Source of the DNA: Streptomyces sclerotialus | GTDB lineage: Bacteria > Actinomycetota > Actinomycetes > Streptomycetales > Streptomycetaceae | Direction of reading: 5' to 3' | Length of the DNA: 64,000 nucleotides | NCBI RefSeq assembly: GCF_040907265.1 | Contig: NZ_JBFOHP010000002.1 | Coordinates: 5,642,001 to 5,706,000 of the forward strand | Part shown: positions 41,474 to 49,685 of the stretch, one piece after another | Position numbering within the stretch: the first letter of the stretch is position 1 | Layout of the letters: each line of letters begins with the position of its first letter | Program-made: the position numbers and the translations under genes | Notes under the pieces: model-generated | Seen by the model: only the letters and a program-made list of their open reading frames with translations | The model's database searches: none | Told to the model about the DNA's origin: nothing

Positions 41474-42499
41474 ATGCGTATCGGAGTCCTGACCGCGGGC
41501 GGCGACTGCCCCGGCCTCAACGCCGTGATCCGCTCTGTGGTGCACCGCGCCGTCACGGGCCACGACGACGAGGTCATCGGCTTCGAGGACGGCTTCAAGG
41601 GTCTGCTCGACGGCCGTTACCGCAAGCTCGACCTCGACGCCGTCGGCGGCATCCTCGCCCGCGGCGGCACGATCCTCGGCTCCTCCCGCCTGGAGCGCGC
41701 CCGGCTGCGCCAGGCCTGCGAGGACGCCAAGGACATGTCGAAGGAGTACGGCATCGACGTGCTCATCCCGATCGGCGGCGAGGGCACGCTCACCGCGGCC
41801 CGGATGCTCGCCGACGCGGGCCTGCCGGTGGTCGGTGTGCCGAAGACCATCGACAACGACATCTCCTCCACCGACCGCACCTTCGGCTTCGACACGGCCG
41901 TCGGCGTGGCGACCGAGGCCATCGACCGCCTGAAGACCACCGCCGAGTCGCACCAGCGGGTCATGGTCGTGGAGGTCATGGGCCGCCACGCGGGCTGGAT
42001 CGCGCTGGAGTCCGGCATGGCCGGCGGCGCCCACGGCATCTGCCTCCCCGAGCGGCCCTTCGACGTGAACGACCTGGTCAAGATGGTCGAGGAGCGCTTC
42101 GCGCGGGGCAAGAAGTTCGCCGTCGTCTGCGTCGCCGAGGGCGCGCACCCCGCCGAGGGCACGATGGACTACGCCAAGGGCGAGATCGACCAGTTCGGTC
42201 ACGAGCGCTTCCAGGGCATCGGCACCAAGCTCGCCGTCGAGCTGGAGAAGCGGCTCGGCAAGGAGGCCCGCCCGGTCATCCTCGGCCACGTCCAGCGCGG
42301 CGGCACCCCCACCGCGTACGACCGGGTGCTCGCCACCCGCTTCGGCTGGCACGCCGTCGAGGCCGCGCACCGCGGCGAATTCGGCAAGATGACCGCGCTG
42401 CGCGGCACGGACATCACGATGGTGCCGCTCGCCGAGGCGGTCACCCACCTCAAGACCGTGCCGGCCGACCGTATGCACGAGGCCGAGTCGGTCTTCTGA
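41474..42499 (+). CDS. pfkA: 6-phosphofructokinase
   Basis: 341 residues. GGDCPG at 9-14, GGEGT at 101-105, catalytic PKTIDND at 123-129 (Asp127) and MGRHAGW are present. Gly104 indicates ATP as donor, although Lys124 is the residue also found in pyrophosphate-dependent enzymes; as I recall, this Gly104/Lys124 pairing is typical of actinomycete ATP-PFKs. The upstream region is divergent from pta, so glycolytic entry and acetate overflow genes share a 279-bp promoter region. The start has only a weak purine stretch (GGAGACTCAGCACG). Confidence 0.94.
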   Translation: MRIGVLTAGGDCPGLNAVIRSVVHRAVTGHDDEVIGFEDGFKGLLDGRYRKLDLDAVGGILARGGTILGSSRLERARLRQACEDAKDMSKEYGIDVLIPIGGEGTLTAARMLADAGLPVVGVPKTIDNDISSTDRTFGFDTAVGVATEAIDRLKTTAESHQRVMVVEVMGRHAGWIALESGMAGGAHGICLPERPFDVNDLVKMVEERFARGKKFAVVCVAEGAHPAEGTMDYAKGEIDQFGHERFQGIGTKLAVELEKRLGKEARPVILGHVQRGGTPTAYDRVLATRFGWHAVEAAHRGEFGKMTALRGTDITMVPLAEAVTHLKTVPADRMHEAESVF

Positions 42500-42508
42500 C
42501 CCGGCCGG

Positions 42509-42547
42509 GCCGTTCCCGGCGCCCGGTCCGTCGGGGCCGGGAACGGC
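42509..42547. terminator. Terminator hairpin after pfkA
   Basis: GCCGTTCCCGGC pairs perfectly with GCCGGGAACGGC across a 15-base loop; its right arm abuts the stop codon of the convergent regulator gene. Confidence 0.8.
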
Positions 42548-43255
42548 TCACGCCTCCCCGACCTGGTCCCAGAAGTGGGCCAGCACGTCGGCCAGGAATT
42601 CGCGGCCCGCGTCGCTGGACTCCGCGGCGGTCTCCACGCCGCCGCCCCAGCCCAGGGTCCCGGCCATCCGCCGGTGGTACTCCTCGAACAGGAACTCCAG
42701 CGCCTTCTGCACCCGCGGCTTCGGCAGCCCCAGTGACTTGTACACCGGGCGCACGTACGCCTGCCAGCGCGTCGTCGCGGCGCTGCGCAGCATCTCCGCC
42801 AGCTGCTGCTCGCGGCCGGTCAGCCGGATCAGCGCGGGCAGCGGGAGGTCCAGCTCGACCTTGAGCGCCGCGGCCTGCCGGTCGTTGCCCTGCCACTGCC
42901 CGGTGGCCTCCATCCGCTCGTACGCCGGGATCTCCATTCCGATGCGCAGCGCGAGGTCGTCGGCGGCGATGCCCCGGGCTATGCGGTACTCGCGCAGTGT
43001 GTCGGGGGTGCCGAGCAGATCGCCGGGCGCGCACCACAGGGCGCCCGCGAGCGCGTTCAGCTCGCTCTCCGTCGGCGAGCCCTCGCCGCGCTCCCATGCG
43101 GCGATCGTCCGTGGCTGAATCGGTTTTCCGTACGCGGCGTTGATGCCGTACGCGACGTGCGCGGGCGTCATGCCGAGAGCCTCGCGCATGCGCTTGGCTG
43201 CCTGGGCGTCGAAGGGTGGGCGGCGCTCGCCCCTGTCTGGCGTGTGCACGGCCAC
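42548..43255 (-). CDS. XRE-type regulator with two helix-turn-helix units
   Basis: 235 residues from the GTG at 43255. A first XRE-like unit at about 18-82 (MREALGMTPAHVAYGINAAYGKPIQPRTIAAWERG) and a second at about 87-150 (LREYRIARGIAADDLALRIGM ... IPAYERME) are followed by a C-terminal helical region (LPKPRVQKALEFLFEEYHRRM). No ligand or enzyme domain is seen. Its targets are unknown. Upstream DNA (43256-43440) is noticeably A+T-rich. Confidence 0.82.
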   Translation of the reverse strand: MAVHTPDRGERRPPFDAQAAKRMREALGMTPAHVAYGINAAYGKPIQPRTIAAWERGEGSPTESELNALAGALWCAPGDLLGTPDTLREYRIARGIAADDLALRIGMEIPAYERMEATGQWQGNDRQAAALKVELDLPLPALIRLTGREQQLAEMLRSAATTRWQAYVRPVYKSLGLPKPRVQKALEFLFEEYHRRMAGTLGWGGGVETAAESSDAGREFLADVLAHFWDQVGEA

Positions 43256-43417
43256 ACCGTAAAGGACCGGGATATGTCTACGCGGGTAGTTCTGCTCTTC
43301 GCTTCGAAAACTCGTAGCAATATACGGGTTGCAGAGAGTGATCTTGTGACGGTGGGTGATTTTTTCACGTACCGTGAGCGGGAGGCGAGAGGATTCTCGG
43401 CCAAAGATGACTGCTTA

Positions 43418-43433
43418 CTGAGCGCTCGCTCAG
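43418..43433 (-). terminator. Short terminator hairpin after the lectin gene
   Basis: CTGAGCG and CGCTCAG pair perfectly with a 2-base gap, 22 bases beyond the stop codon of the lectin-like gene, in the A+T-rich stretch before the XRE gene. Confidence 0.45.
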
Positions 43434-43455
43434 CCAGGTCGACTCGCCGGCCGGG

Positions 43456-43929
43456 TCACCGGTCGGCGTCGGCCATCGGCTCCAGCCGGAACAGCTGGTG
43501 GTCCACCTCCTCGCGCGGCCACTGGACGACCCGCGCGCCGTCGCCCGTCGCGCCGCCCGCGACATCGAGGTACTGGCCGCTGTGCCGCGCGGCGATGCGG
43601 TACGCGCCGCCGGGCTGGGGCTCGAACAGGAACTTCTCGTTCTCGGTGCCGACCGCGCGCCACTGGATCAGCCACGCGCCCTCCTTCTCCGAGACGTCCT
43701 CGATGACCAGCACCTTGCCGCTGTGCTCGGCCATCAGCCGGTACGAGCCGTCCCCGGCGGGCTCCAGGGAGAACTTCTCGTGGTCGTCCGCGCCGCGCGA
43801 GAACTGGATCACGGGCGCGCCGTCGGCGGTGGACGCCTCGCTCACGCACAGCACCTTGCCGCTGTGCACGGCGACGATGCGGGCGCGGGACGGCAGAGCG
43901 GCGGACGGTGCGGAGGGAACGCTGGACAT
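43456..43929 (-). CDS. Ricin-type beta-trefoil lectin-like protein
   Basis: 157 residues from the ATG at 43929 with GAGGAGG upstream. Three internal repeats of about 45 residues: SGKVLCVSEAST..GAPVIQFSRGADDHEKFSLEP, SGKVLVIEDVSE..GAWLIQW..GTENEKFLFEP and SGQYLDVAGGAT..GARVVQW..EVDHQLFRLEP. These are the three lobes of a beta-trefoil. There is no signal peptide, so it may stay inside the cell, unlike most ricin domains. It lies downstream of a sugar importer and might bind its sugar, but that is inference. Confidence 0.85.
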   Translation of the reverse strand: MSSVPSAPSAALPSRARIVAVHSGKVLCVSEASTADGAPVIQFSRGADDHEKFSLEPAGDGSYRLMAEHSGKVLVIEDVSEKEGAWLIQWRAVGTENEKFLFEPQPGGAYRIAARHSGQYLDVAGGATGDGARVVQWPREEVDHQLFRLEPMADADR

Positions 43930-44027
43930 GGCGGGCCTCCTCGCGGCGTCATGGCTACCGGGCACGCTAGGCCGCGCGTCACCCGTCGTGCCAGAGCCGT
44001 TTCGGCTGGCGTCCCGCGGGCCGGGGC

Positions 44028-44879
44028 TCAGCCCTTCACCGCACCGCCCAGCGCGAAGCCGCCGCCGAGGCGGCGGGCGATGAGGACGTACAGGAGCAGC
44101 ACCGGGGTCGAGTAGATGACGGAGAAGGCCGCGAGCTGGCCGTAGACCACGGTCCCGCGGTTGCCGAAGAAGTCGTTGATGCTGACCGAGGCGGGCATCT
44201 GCTCCGGATCGAGCAGGAGCATGAAGGGGACGAAGAAGTTGCCCCACATCATGACGAAGGAGTAGACGGTGACGACCGCGATGCCCGGACCCATCAGGGG
44301 CAGGACGACGCGGAGCAGGGACTGCATGGAGGAGGCGCCGTCGGTCCAGGCCGCCTCCTCCAGCTCCTTCGGCACGCCGTCCATGAAGTTCTTCATCAGC
44401 CATACGGCGAAGGGGAGTTGGGACGCCGCGAAGAACAGGATCGTCCCGTGCACGGTGTCGATCAGCTCGACCTGGACGAACAGGGCGTACACCGGGACCA
44501 TGATCGCCGTGATCGGCAGGCAGGTGGCGAAGAGGATCGTGGCCAGGAAGGCGCTGCCCGTACGGGAGCGGTAGCGGGACAGCGGGTAGGCCGCCAGGGC
44601 CGCGCAGACGATCGTCAGGAGGGTCGCTCCGCCGCACAGGACCAGGCTGTTGAGGAGCGGGGTGAAGGTGACGTCGGGGACGAGGACCGCGTCGAAGTTG
44701 CCGAAGGTGAACTCGTCGGGGACCTTCACCCGCAGGTCGGCCTGCGCGTCCAGGGACGAGAGGACCACCCAGGCCAGGGGCAGGACGAAGGCGGCCGCGA
44801 CCACCAGGAGCGCCGCGTCCGCGGTGAGGCGGCGGACGGTGCGGCGGGCGGCCGGGGTGCGCTTCACGGAGCCGGGCAC
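44028..44879 (-). CDS. Carbohydrate ABC transporter permease, MalG-like
   Basis: 283 residues from a GTG directly after the upstream stop (TGAGTG). Six membrane segments. The ATPase-docking EAA loop is KELEEAAWTDGASSMQSLLRVVLPLMGPG at about 170-198. It is the second inner-membrane subunit of a CUT1 importer. No ATPase gene is in the operon; in Streptomyces a shared ATPase (MsiK) serves many such importers. Confidence 0.92.
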   Translation of the reverse strand: MPGSVKRTPAARRTVRRLTADAALLVVAAAFVLPLAWVVLSSLDAQADLRVKVPDEFTFGNFDAVLVPDVTFTPLLNSLVLCGGATLLTIVCAALAAYPLSRYRSRTGSAFLATILFATCLPITAIMVPVYALFVQVELIDTVHGTILFFAASQLPFAVWLMKNFMDGVPKELEEAAWTDGASSMQSLLRVVLPLMGPGIAVVTVYSFVMMWGNFFVPFMLLLDPEQMPASVSINDFFGNRGTVVYGQLAAFSVIYSTPVLLLYVLIARRLGGGFALGGAVKG

Positions 44880-45758
44880 TCAGACCTCCGTGCGCAGCAG
44901 GCGCATGTAGACGAGGGAGAAGAGGGAGCCGACCAGGAGCAGGAGCAGGGCCACCGCCGTCGCGTAGCCGATCATGCTGTTCTGGAAGGCCTGTTCGTAC
45001 ATGTACAGGGGCAGCGTCTGGCTGCGGTTGCCGGGGCCGCCGCGGGTCATCACCCAGATCAGGCCGAAGACCGAGAGGGTCTGGAGGGTGTTGAGCATGA
45101 GATTGGTGCCGATGGAGCGGCGGATCATCGGGAGCGTGATGTGCCACATGCGGCGCCGGCCGCTCGCGCCGTCGACCTGGGCGGCCTCGGTGATCTCCTT
45201 GGGGATCTCGTTCAGGGCCGCCGAGTAGACCAGCATCGAAAAGGCCGTGCCGCGCCAGACGTTGGCGAAGGAGACCGCCAGGATCGGCAGGGTGTAGAGC
45301 CAGTTCTGGCCCGGCAGGTGCAGCCAGTCGAGCACCGCGTTCAGGGTGCCTTCACGGCGGAAGAAGGCGTAGAGCAGGAAGCCCGCCACCACCTCCGGCA
45401 GTACCCAGGCCACCACCACGATGCCGCCGGTGAGCGTGCGCACCGGTCCGGAGGCGCGCTGCATCAGGGCCGCGAGCGTCAGGCCCAGGGTGTTCTGGCC
45501 GATCAGGGACGAGACGACCGTGAAGACCAGCGTCAGCCAGACCGCGTTGCGGAAGTCCTTGTCGCCGAAGGCCTCGGTGAAGTTGTCCAGGCCGACGAAG
45601 GACGACTCCGCCTGGCCGGTCAATTGGAGGTCGGTGAAGGCGAGGTAGACGCAGTAGCCGATCGGGCCCGCGAGGAAGAGCAGCAGCAGGACGACGCCGG
45701 GGCCCGCCGGCAGGGCCCGCGCCAGGCTGCGGCGCGGGCGCGTACCGACGGCGCTCAC
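44880..45758 (-). CDS. Carbohydrate ABC transporter permease, MalF-like
   Basis: 292 residues, GTG start overlapping the binding-protein stop (GTGA). Six membrane segments and an EAA loop, PKEITEAAQVDGASGRRRMWHITLPMIRR. It opens with PGVVLLLLFLAGPIGYCVYLAF, typical of MalF/UgpA-type subunits. It works with the neighbouring permease and lipoprotein. Confidence 0.92.
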   Translation of the reverse strand: MSAVGTRPRRSLARALPAGPGVVLLLLFLAGPIGYCVYLAFTDLQLTGQAESSFVGLDNFTEAFGDKDFRNAVWLTLVFTVVSSLIGQNTLGLTLAALMQRASGPVRTLTGGIVVVAWVLPEVVAGFLLYAFFRREGTLNAVLDWLHLPGQNWLYTLPILAVSFANVWRGTAFSMLVYSAALNEIPKEITEAAQVDGASGRRRMWHITLPMIRRSIGTNLMLNTLQTLSVFGLIWVMTRGGPGNRSQTLPLYMYEQAFQNSMIGYATAVALLLLLVGSLFSLVYMRLLRTEV

Positions 45759-47110
45759 TTCTTGATCACTTCGCCGTTCGTGATCGAGTCCAGCTCCTCG
45801 TCGTAGGTCCTCGCCGCCTCCGCCACCGAGGTGTCACCCGTCGTGACGCCCTCCATGGCTTCCTGGATCGCGGTGGAGACCTTCGGGTACGCGGGGTAGG
45901 CCGGCCGGTAGTGGGTGTGCGCGACCAGGTCCGTGAAGAACTTGATGCCGGGCTGCGCCTTCACGTACTCCGGGTCCTCGGCGACGTCCTTACGGACCGC
46001 GATGCCGGAGTTGGCGATGTACCACTTCCGCGCGTTCTGCTTCGTCTGCATGGTCTTGATGAACTCGAAGGCCAGGTCCGGGTTGCCCGCCTTGGCCGGG
46101 ACCGCCCATGTCCAGCCGCCCGACATGCTCACCTTTCCGGGGGCCCGGCCGTCCTGTGTGGGCATGTGCGCGAGGCCCAGCTCCTTCGGCCACTCGGGCC
46201 ACTCGTGGCCCGAGCCCTCGATCCAGTCCTGGGGCAGCCAGGAGCCGTCCAGGTTGATGGCGAGCTTGCCCTCGGGCAGCAGCTCGCCACGGGTACGGGT
46301 GCCGATGTTCGGGTCGAGCGCGTCGGAGACGTCCGGGCCGAGCTTCTCCTTGTAGACGGTCTCCACGAACGTCAGGGAGTCCTTGAAGCCCTTGCCGGCG
46401 GCGACCCACTTCTTCTGCTCCGGGTCGTACAGCGGGTCCTCGCCCGTGCCGTAGAGCAGCATCTCGAAGCCCTGCATCGTGGCCATCTCGCCCGCGGGCT
46501 TGCCGGTGTAGACGTTCAGCGGGATGACGCCGGGGACCTTCTTCTTGATGGTGCGGGCGGTGTCGAGGATGTCGTCCCAGTTCTTCGGCTGCCAGTCCGT
46601 GGGCAGGCCCGCCTTCCTGAAGATGTCCTTGCTGAACCAGAGGCCGCGGGTGTCGGTGCCGTCCGGCACGCCGTACGTCCTGCCGTCCTCGCCTCTGGCC
46701 GCGGTCTTCGCGGTGTCGATGAACTGTTTCCAGTCCTTCCACTTCTCCAGATAGGGGTCGAGGGGCTTCAGGTAGCCGCTGGTGATGTCGGAGTTGATGA
46801 GGAAGGTGTCCTCGTAGACGAGGTCGGGCGCCGTCCTGGGGGAGCGCAGCATCTGCTGGAGCTTCGTGTAGTACTCGGAGTCCGGTGCCTTGATCGGCAC
46901 CAGCTTCACCTTCTTGCCCGGGTGCGCCTTCTCGAACTCCTTCTTCATGTCGGCCAGGTACGTGTCCATGACCCGGACCTTGTTGTCGGTGGACTGCTTG
47001 AACGAGACCTTGACGACATCCGGGTCGCTCCCGGAGCCGCCGCCGCAGGCGGTCAGCGTGGCGGCGGCGAGCACGGCGGAGAGGAACATCAGCGGGACGG
47101 CAGGACGCAC
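45755..47110 (-). CDS. Sugar-binding lipoprotein of the ABC importer
   Basis: 451 residues from a GTG with GGAGG about 10 bases upstream. The lipobox LTAC places the lipid-modified Cys at 22. The rest is a cluster-1 solute-binding protein: KKEFEKAHPGKKVKL, APDLVYEDTFLINS, a tryptophan-rich sugar pocket (WFSKDIFRKAGLPTDWQPKNWDDIL) and SMSGGWTWAVPAKAGNPDLAFEFIKTM. The sugar cannot be named; oligosaccharides are typical. It is the first gene of a three-gene operon and is transcribed from a good promoter at 47149-47177. Confidence 0.92.
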   Translation of the reverse strand: MRPAVPLMFLSAVLAAATLTACGGGSGSDPDVVKVSFKQSTDNKVRVMDTYLADMKKEFEKAHPGKKVKLVPIKAPDSEYYTKLQQMLRSPRTAPDLVYEDTFLINSDITSGYLKPLDPYLEKWKDWKQFIDTAKTAARGEDGRTYGVPDGTDTRGLWFSKDIFRKAGLPTDWQPKNWDDILDTARTIKKKVPGVIPLNVYTGKPAGEMATMQGFEMLLYGTGEDPLYDPEQKKWVAAGKGFKDSLTFVETVYKEKLGPDVSDALDPNIGTRTRGELLPEGKLAINLDGSWLPQDWIEGSGHEWPEWPKELGLAHMPTQDGRAPGKVSMSGGWTWAVPAKAGNPDLAFEFIKTMQTKQNARKWYIANSGIAVRKDVAEDPEYVKAQPGIKFFTDLVAHTHYRPAYPAYPKVSTAIQEAMEGVTTGDTSVAEAARTYDEELDSITNGEVIKK

Positions 47111-47148
47111 AGCAGTACCTCCAACTGGCCACGACGGGCTGCACGGTG

Positions 47149-47177
47149 ACCGTAAGGTGACCGGTTGGTCAGGTCAA
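47149..47177 (-). promoter_or_regulatory. Housekeeping-type promoter of the sugar importer operon
   Basis: On the minus strand TTGACC and TACGGT are separated by exactly 17 bp, about 40 bases before the binding-protein start. GGTGACCG-like repeats overlap the -10 and could be an operator. The -35 overlaps the end of the response-regulator gene. Confidence 0.65.
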
Positions 47178-47920
47178 TGGTCCGACCAGCGGTACCGCAA
47201 TTCGGGGCGTCCGACGTGGCCGTACTGCGGAGCCCGGACGGCCCGCCCGGCGTCCACCAAGTGCTCCAGATAGCGGCGTGCGGTGATCCGCGAGATGCCC
47301 ACCGTCTCGGCCGCCGTGCCCGCCGACAGCCCCTCGGGGGCCGCCCGCAGCGCGTCGGTCACCACCCGCAGCGTGGCCCGGGTGAGCCCTTTGGGCAGGG
47401 TGGCCGGCTGTGGTGCCCGCAGCGCGCCGATGGCCCGGTCCACCTCGTCCTGGCCGCTGGCCTCGCCCGCCGACGAGCGGAAGACGGCGTACCGGGTGAG
47501 CCGGTCGCGCAGCGTGGAGAACGTGAAGGGCTTCAGGACGTACTGCACGATGCCCAGCGACACGCCCTCCCGTACGACGGTCAGGTCGCGGGCCGAGGTG
47601 ACCGCGAAGATGTCCGCGGTGTGCCCGGCCGCGCGCAGCGTCCGTACCAGCTGCAGACCGTGCCCGTCGGGCAGGAAGAGGTCCAGCAGGAGCAGGTCGA
47701 CGGGGTGCTGGTCGAGGTGGCGGCGGGCCGCGGCGGCGGTGTGCACCGTACCGGAGACGGTGAAGCCGGCGATCCGGCCGACGTACAGCGCGTGCGCGTC
47801 GGCCGCCACGGGGTCGTCCTCGACGACCAGCACCCGGATGGGGGCCTCCTCCGGGGGCGGCGGGGTGCCGCCGGCCTTGTCGGGCGGTGGCGCACCGCCC
47901 GTGCCGTCCTGTGGGGTCAT
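47174..47920 (-). CDS. CitB/DcuR-type response regulator
   Basis: 248 residues with a Pro/Gly-rich start, a receiver with Asp80 (LLLLDLFLPDGHGL), a Lys in VLKPFTFSTL and a C-terminal helix-turn-helix (GLSAGTAAETVGISRITARRYLEHL) plus a basic end. The architecture matches regulators of di- and tricarboxylate uptake. The ATG overlaps the kinase stop by 4 bp. The divergent dctA gene next door is the expected target. Confidence 0.92.
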   Translation of the reverse strand: MTPQDGTGGAPPPDKAGGTPPPPEEAPIRVLVVEDDPVAADAHALYVGRIAGFTVSGTVHTAAAARRHLDQHPVDLLLLDLFLPDGHGLQLVRTLRAAGHTADIFAVTSARDLTVVREGVSLGIVQYVLKPFTFSTLRDRLTRYAVFRSSAGEASGQDEVDRAIGALRAPQPATLPKGLTRATLRVVTDALRAAPEGLSAGTAAETVGISRITARRYLEHLVDAGRAVRAPQYGHVGRPELRYRWSDH

Positions 47921-49539
47921 ACCGGCTGCTCCGTCCGCAATGGCAGGCGGACGGCGAACGCCGCACCGCCCTCGGGTGCCCGGTCCAGCGTGACCGTGCC
48001 GCCGTGGCGGCGCACGGTCTGCCGCACGATGGCCAGCCCCAGGCCCCGGCCGTGCACCGTAGGGCCCGCTTCCTTGGTCGTCCAGCCGCGCCGGAAGATC
48101 TCCTCGGCGTTTCCGGGATCCACGCCGGGCCCGGAGTCGGCGACCCGGAGCAGCAGCTCGCCGTCCGTGGCGCGGGCCGTGACCACGACGCGGCCCGCCT
48201 CACCTGCGGGGTGACCGCCCGAAGCGGCGTCGATCGCGTTGTCGACGAGGTTGCCGAGGACGGTCACCAGATCGCGTGCGGGCAGCCGGTCGGGCAGCAG
48301 TCCGTCGTCGATCCCGCTGTCCTCGGTCAGCGTCAGCTCCACACCGTACTCGTTCGCCTGCGCTGCCTTGCCCAGCAGGAGCGCGGCCAGTACCGGCTCG
48401 GCGACCGCGCCCACCACCCGGTCGGTCAGGGTCTGCGCCAGCTCCAGCTCGGCGGTGGCGAACTCCACGGCCTCCTCGGCGCGGCCCAGCTCGATCAGCG
48501 AGACGACGGTGTGCAGCCGGTTGGCGGCCTCGTGCGCCTGGGAGCGCAGCGCCTCGGCGAAGCCGCGTACCGAGTCCAGCTCGCCGGAGAGCGCCTGGAG
48601 CTCGGTGTGGTCGCGCAGGGTGACCAGCGTGCCGCGCCGCTCGCCGCCGTCGACCGGCGCGGTGTTCACGACGACCACCCGGTCGGCGGTCAGGTGCAGC
48701 TCGTCGACGCGCGGGCCGGGGGAGAGCAGCGCCTCGGTGAGCGGCGCGGGCAGCCCGAGCTCCGCGACCGGCCGGCCCACCGCGTTCCCGGCCAGGCCCA
48801 GCAGCTCACGCCCCGCGTCGTTGATCAGGGCGACCGCGCGCCGCCCGTCGAGCAGCAGCAGGCCCTCGCGTACGGCGTGCAGCGCGGCCTGGTGGTAGTC
48901 GTGCAGCCGGCTCAGCTCGGCGGCGTTCATGCCGTGCGTGTGGCGCCGCAGCCGGGCGTTGGCGACGTACGTGCCGAGGCCGCCCAGGGCCAGCGCGCCG
49001 GCCGCGACCGCGATCAGCGAGAGCATCTGGCGGCGCAGCCCGCCGCTGATCGTCTCGACGGTGATGCCGGAGCTGACCAGCGCGACCACCTTGCCGCCGG
49101 ACCGTACCGGCGCCACCACCCGCACGGACGGCCCGAGCGTCCCCCGGTGCGTCTCGTGGAAGACCTCGCCGCGCAGCGCCGGACCGATGTGGCCGAGGTA
49201 CTTCTCGCCGATGGCGGACGGCCGTGTATGGGTATACCGGGTCTTGTCGGTGTCCATCACCACGACGAAGGCCACGCCCGCGTCCTTGCGCACCCGCTCG
49301 GTGTACGGCTGGAGCAGCCGCGTGGGGTCCTCGGAGCGGACCGCCCGCGCGACCCCGGGGGCATCGGCCACGGAGGTGGCGACGGCGGTGGTCTGGCGGC
49401 GCGCGGTCTCCTCGGCCCGCTCGCTCGCGTTGAGGTACGCGAAGACGGCGCAGCCCGCCACGACGACCGCTATGAGGACGGCCTGCATGGCGAAGAGCTG
49501 GCCGGCCAGGCTGCGGGGGCGGGGGAGGCGCATGTGCAT
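47917..49539 (-). CDS. CitA/DcuS-type sensor kinase
   Basis: 540 residues. Membrane segments at about 13-36 and 172-192 enclose a ~135-residue extracytoplasmic PAS/Cache sensor (VFVVVMDTDKTRYTHTRPSAIGEKYLGHIG is the usual ligand-loop style). A cytoplasmic PAS domain follows (HAVREGLLLLDGRRAVALIN). The phospho-acceptor His336 is in LRSQAHEAANRLHTV, the SpoOB-like type of this family. ATPase motifs GNLVDNAIDAA, DSGPGV and GRGLGLAIV are complete. It probably senses a C4-dicarboxylate. Confidence 0.92.
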   Translation of the reverse strand: MHMRLPRPRSLAGQLFAMQAVLIAVVVAGCAVFAYLNASERAEETARRQTTAVATSVADAPGVARAVRSEDPTRLLQPYTERVRKDAGVAFVVVMDTDKTRYTHTRPSAIGEKYLGHIGPALRGEVFHETHRGTLGPSVRVVAPVRSGGKVVALVSSGITVETISGGLRRQMLSLIAVAAGALALGGLGTYVANARLRRHTHGMNAAELSRLHDYHQAALHAVREGLLLLDGRRAVALINDAGRELLGLAGNAVGRPVAELGLPAPLTEALLSPGPRVDELHLTADRVVVVNTAPVDGGERRGTLVTLRDHTELQALSGELDSVRGFAEALRSQAHEAANRLHTVVSLIELGRAEEAVEFATAELELAQTLTDRVVGAVAEPVLAALLLGKAAQANEYGVELTLTEDSGIDDGLLPDRLPARDLVTVLGNLVDNAIDAASGGHPAGEAGRVVVTARATDGELLLRVADSGPGVDPGNAEEIFRRGWTTKEAGPTVHGRGLGLAIVRQTVRRHGGTVTLDRAPEGGAAFAVRLPLRTEQPV

Positions 49540-49558
49540 AAGTTTGCCCGGTCACGTT

Positions 49559-49575
49559 TACATGAACGAAATGTA
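49559..49575. promoter_or_regulatory. TACAT-n7-ATGTA dyad in the kinase/dctA divergent region
   Basis: A perfect 5-bp-arm dyad at 49559-49575, flanked by GTCAC on the left and GTGAC on the right, in the most A+T-rich part of the 146-bp region. It is a good candidate for the regulator's binding site. Confidence 0.45.
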
Positions 49576-49685
49576 CGTAAGGGTGACGTGATCAAGAGGG
49601 GGGTGCATAGTCGCCGGGACTTTGTTTTGCGTTCAAGAGCCGCAGGTCGCACGCAGAACCGGACAATCGAGGACAGGAGGCAGTC

